From assembly GCA_900188465.1 (NCBI GenBank), contig FZPE01000001.1:186001-250000 (forward strand): a DNA stretch of 64,000 nucleotides, written 5' to 3'. This document shows, piece after piece, positions 63,393-64,000 of this stretch (position 1 is its first letter; every line of letters starts with the position of its first letter). Both the position numbers and the translations under genes were made by a program. The stretch comes from Micrococcales bacterium KH10 (GTDB lineage Bacteria > Actinomycetota > Actinomycetes > Actinomycetales > Cellulomonadaceae). The notes below the pieces were generated by a model that saw only the letters and a program-made list of their open reading frames with translations, was not told the origin of the DNA and did no database searches.

Positions 63393-64000
63393 ATGGCACT
63401 CGCCATCACCGATATCACCCCATCCACCGGCCCCCAGACCGGCGGCACACCCATTGTCATCACTGGCACCGACCTGGACGACGTCACCGAAGTATGGATC
63501 GGCGGCAAGCGCGTCCAGTTCACCGGCACCGAAACCGAGATCAACACAGTTACCCCCGCATCCCCGGTCGCCGGCGCGGCCGTTGTCCGACTCGTCACCG
63601 CCATCGAATACCTCGACGAGCCGGGTGGGTTCACGTTCACCGCCGTGACTGCCGAAACCCTCGCCGCAGCGTTGGCCCGCAAGTTCAAGGTCGATGTGCG
63701 TGCCGTCGGTGATTCTGTGTGGACCGCGTTGCGTGGCATCAACTCGCTGACACCGGGGATCGATACCACCACGCAGGATGACTCTGACTTCGACTCCGAC
63801 GGTTGGGCATCCACGGTCAAGACGATGCTGGGTTGGAACCTGGCAGTCGGTTTGATCCGCAAGTACGGCACGCTGACCAACGCCTACGACCCCGGTCAAG
63901 AGATCCTGCGTAATGCCGCAGACAAGTTCGGCACACCTGGCCTAGTCGAGGTCCGCTGGTACGACCGAGACGGCGGCGACGAGGCCTACCAGGGCACCGC
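63393..64000 (+). CDS. Major tail tube protein with N-terminal IPT/TIG domain (3' end outside window)
   Basis: An open frame of 202 codons to the window end. Residues 1-85 or so form an Ig-like IPT/TIG domain (ITDITPSTGPQTGGTPIVIT; VTEVWIGGKRVQFTG). The following part (AALARKFKVDVRAVGDSVWT; DSDFDSDGWASTVKTMLGW; GTPGLVEVRWYDRDGGDEAY) matches actinophage tail tube proteins. Ig-like domains on tail tube proteins are more often C-terminal. AGGAGG lies before the ATG. Confidence 0.82.
   Translation, partial: MALAITDITPSTGPQTGGTPIVITGTDLDDVTEVWIGGKRVQFTGTETEINTVTPASPVAGAAVVRLVTAIEYLDEPGGFTFTAVTAETLAAALARKFKVDVRAVGDSVWTALRGINSLTPGIDTTTQDDSDFDSDGWASTVKTMLGWNLAVGLIRKYGTLTNAYDPGQEILRNAADKFGTPGLVEVRWYDRDGGDEAYQGT

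Overview
The window is high-GC actinobacterial DNA (class Actinomycetes). The evidence is a complete Pup-proteasome locus (mpa, dop, pup, prcB, prcA, pafA), a mycothiol ligase (mshC), an ANTAR response regulator of the PdtaR type, a phage WhiB protein, and the gene order pdtaR-tRNA-pyk-gltDB-lgt-trpABC-hisIF. By eye the GC content is near 60 percent. The genus cannot be fixed from the sequence.

Layout. Bases 1-4225 are the right end of a siphovirus-type prophage: the C-terminal part of a tape measure protein, two tail genes, an M15 peptidase endolysin and two small lysis-type membrane proteins. Bases 4276-35966 are conserved chromosome, almost all read leftward. They hold a HAD phosphatase, an M50 protease, tRNA methyltransferase TrmI, the proteasome/pupylation genes, an FKBP lipoprotein, hisF-hisI, a trp cluster without trpE, lgt, gltB-gltD, pyk, a tRNA-Leu(CAA) and pdtaR. 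To the right are a PAC2 protein, mshC, uppP and an M20 peptidase. At 36042-36066 there is only the 3' end of a tRNA (probably tRNA-Leu), which marks the left attachment site of a second prophage that fills the rest of the window.

The right prophage reads: integrase; a membrane-anchored HIRAN-domain protein; an ImmA-type protease and repressor facing a Cro-like gene across a palindromic operator; an antirepressor; a recombination module (SMC-like ATPase, YqaJ exonuclease, an unknown partner, SSB, a resolvase-like nuclease); a WhiB protein and a redoxin; a replication initiator with iteron-like repeats inside its gene; a long train of short overlapping genes of unknown function; then, after a promoter and leader region containing a perfect DnaA box, the head and neck genes (terminases, portal, MuF protein, scaffold, capsid, connectors, tail terminator, tail tube).

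The most interesting items are these. The MuF capsid protein carries a C-terminal CdiA-type nuclease-like domain with no evident immunity gene behind it. Two strongly structured intergenic elements lie in the head operon (59362-59429 and 61688-61808). The HIRAN membrane protein sits in the usual prophage cargo position. Iteron-like 11-bp repeats lie inside the replication gene. The two prophage segments are complementary: the left starts in the tape measure and the right stops in the tail tube.
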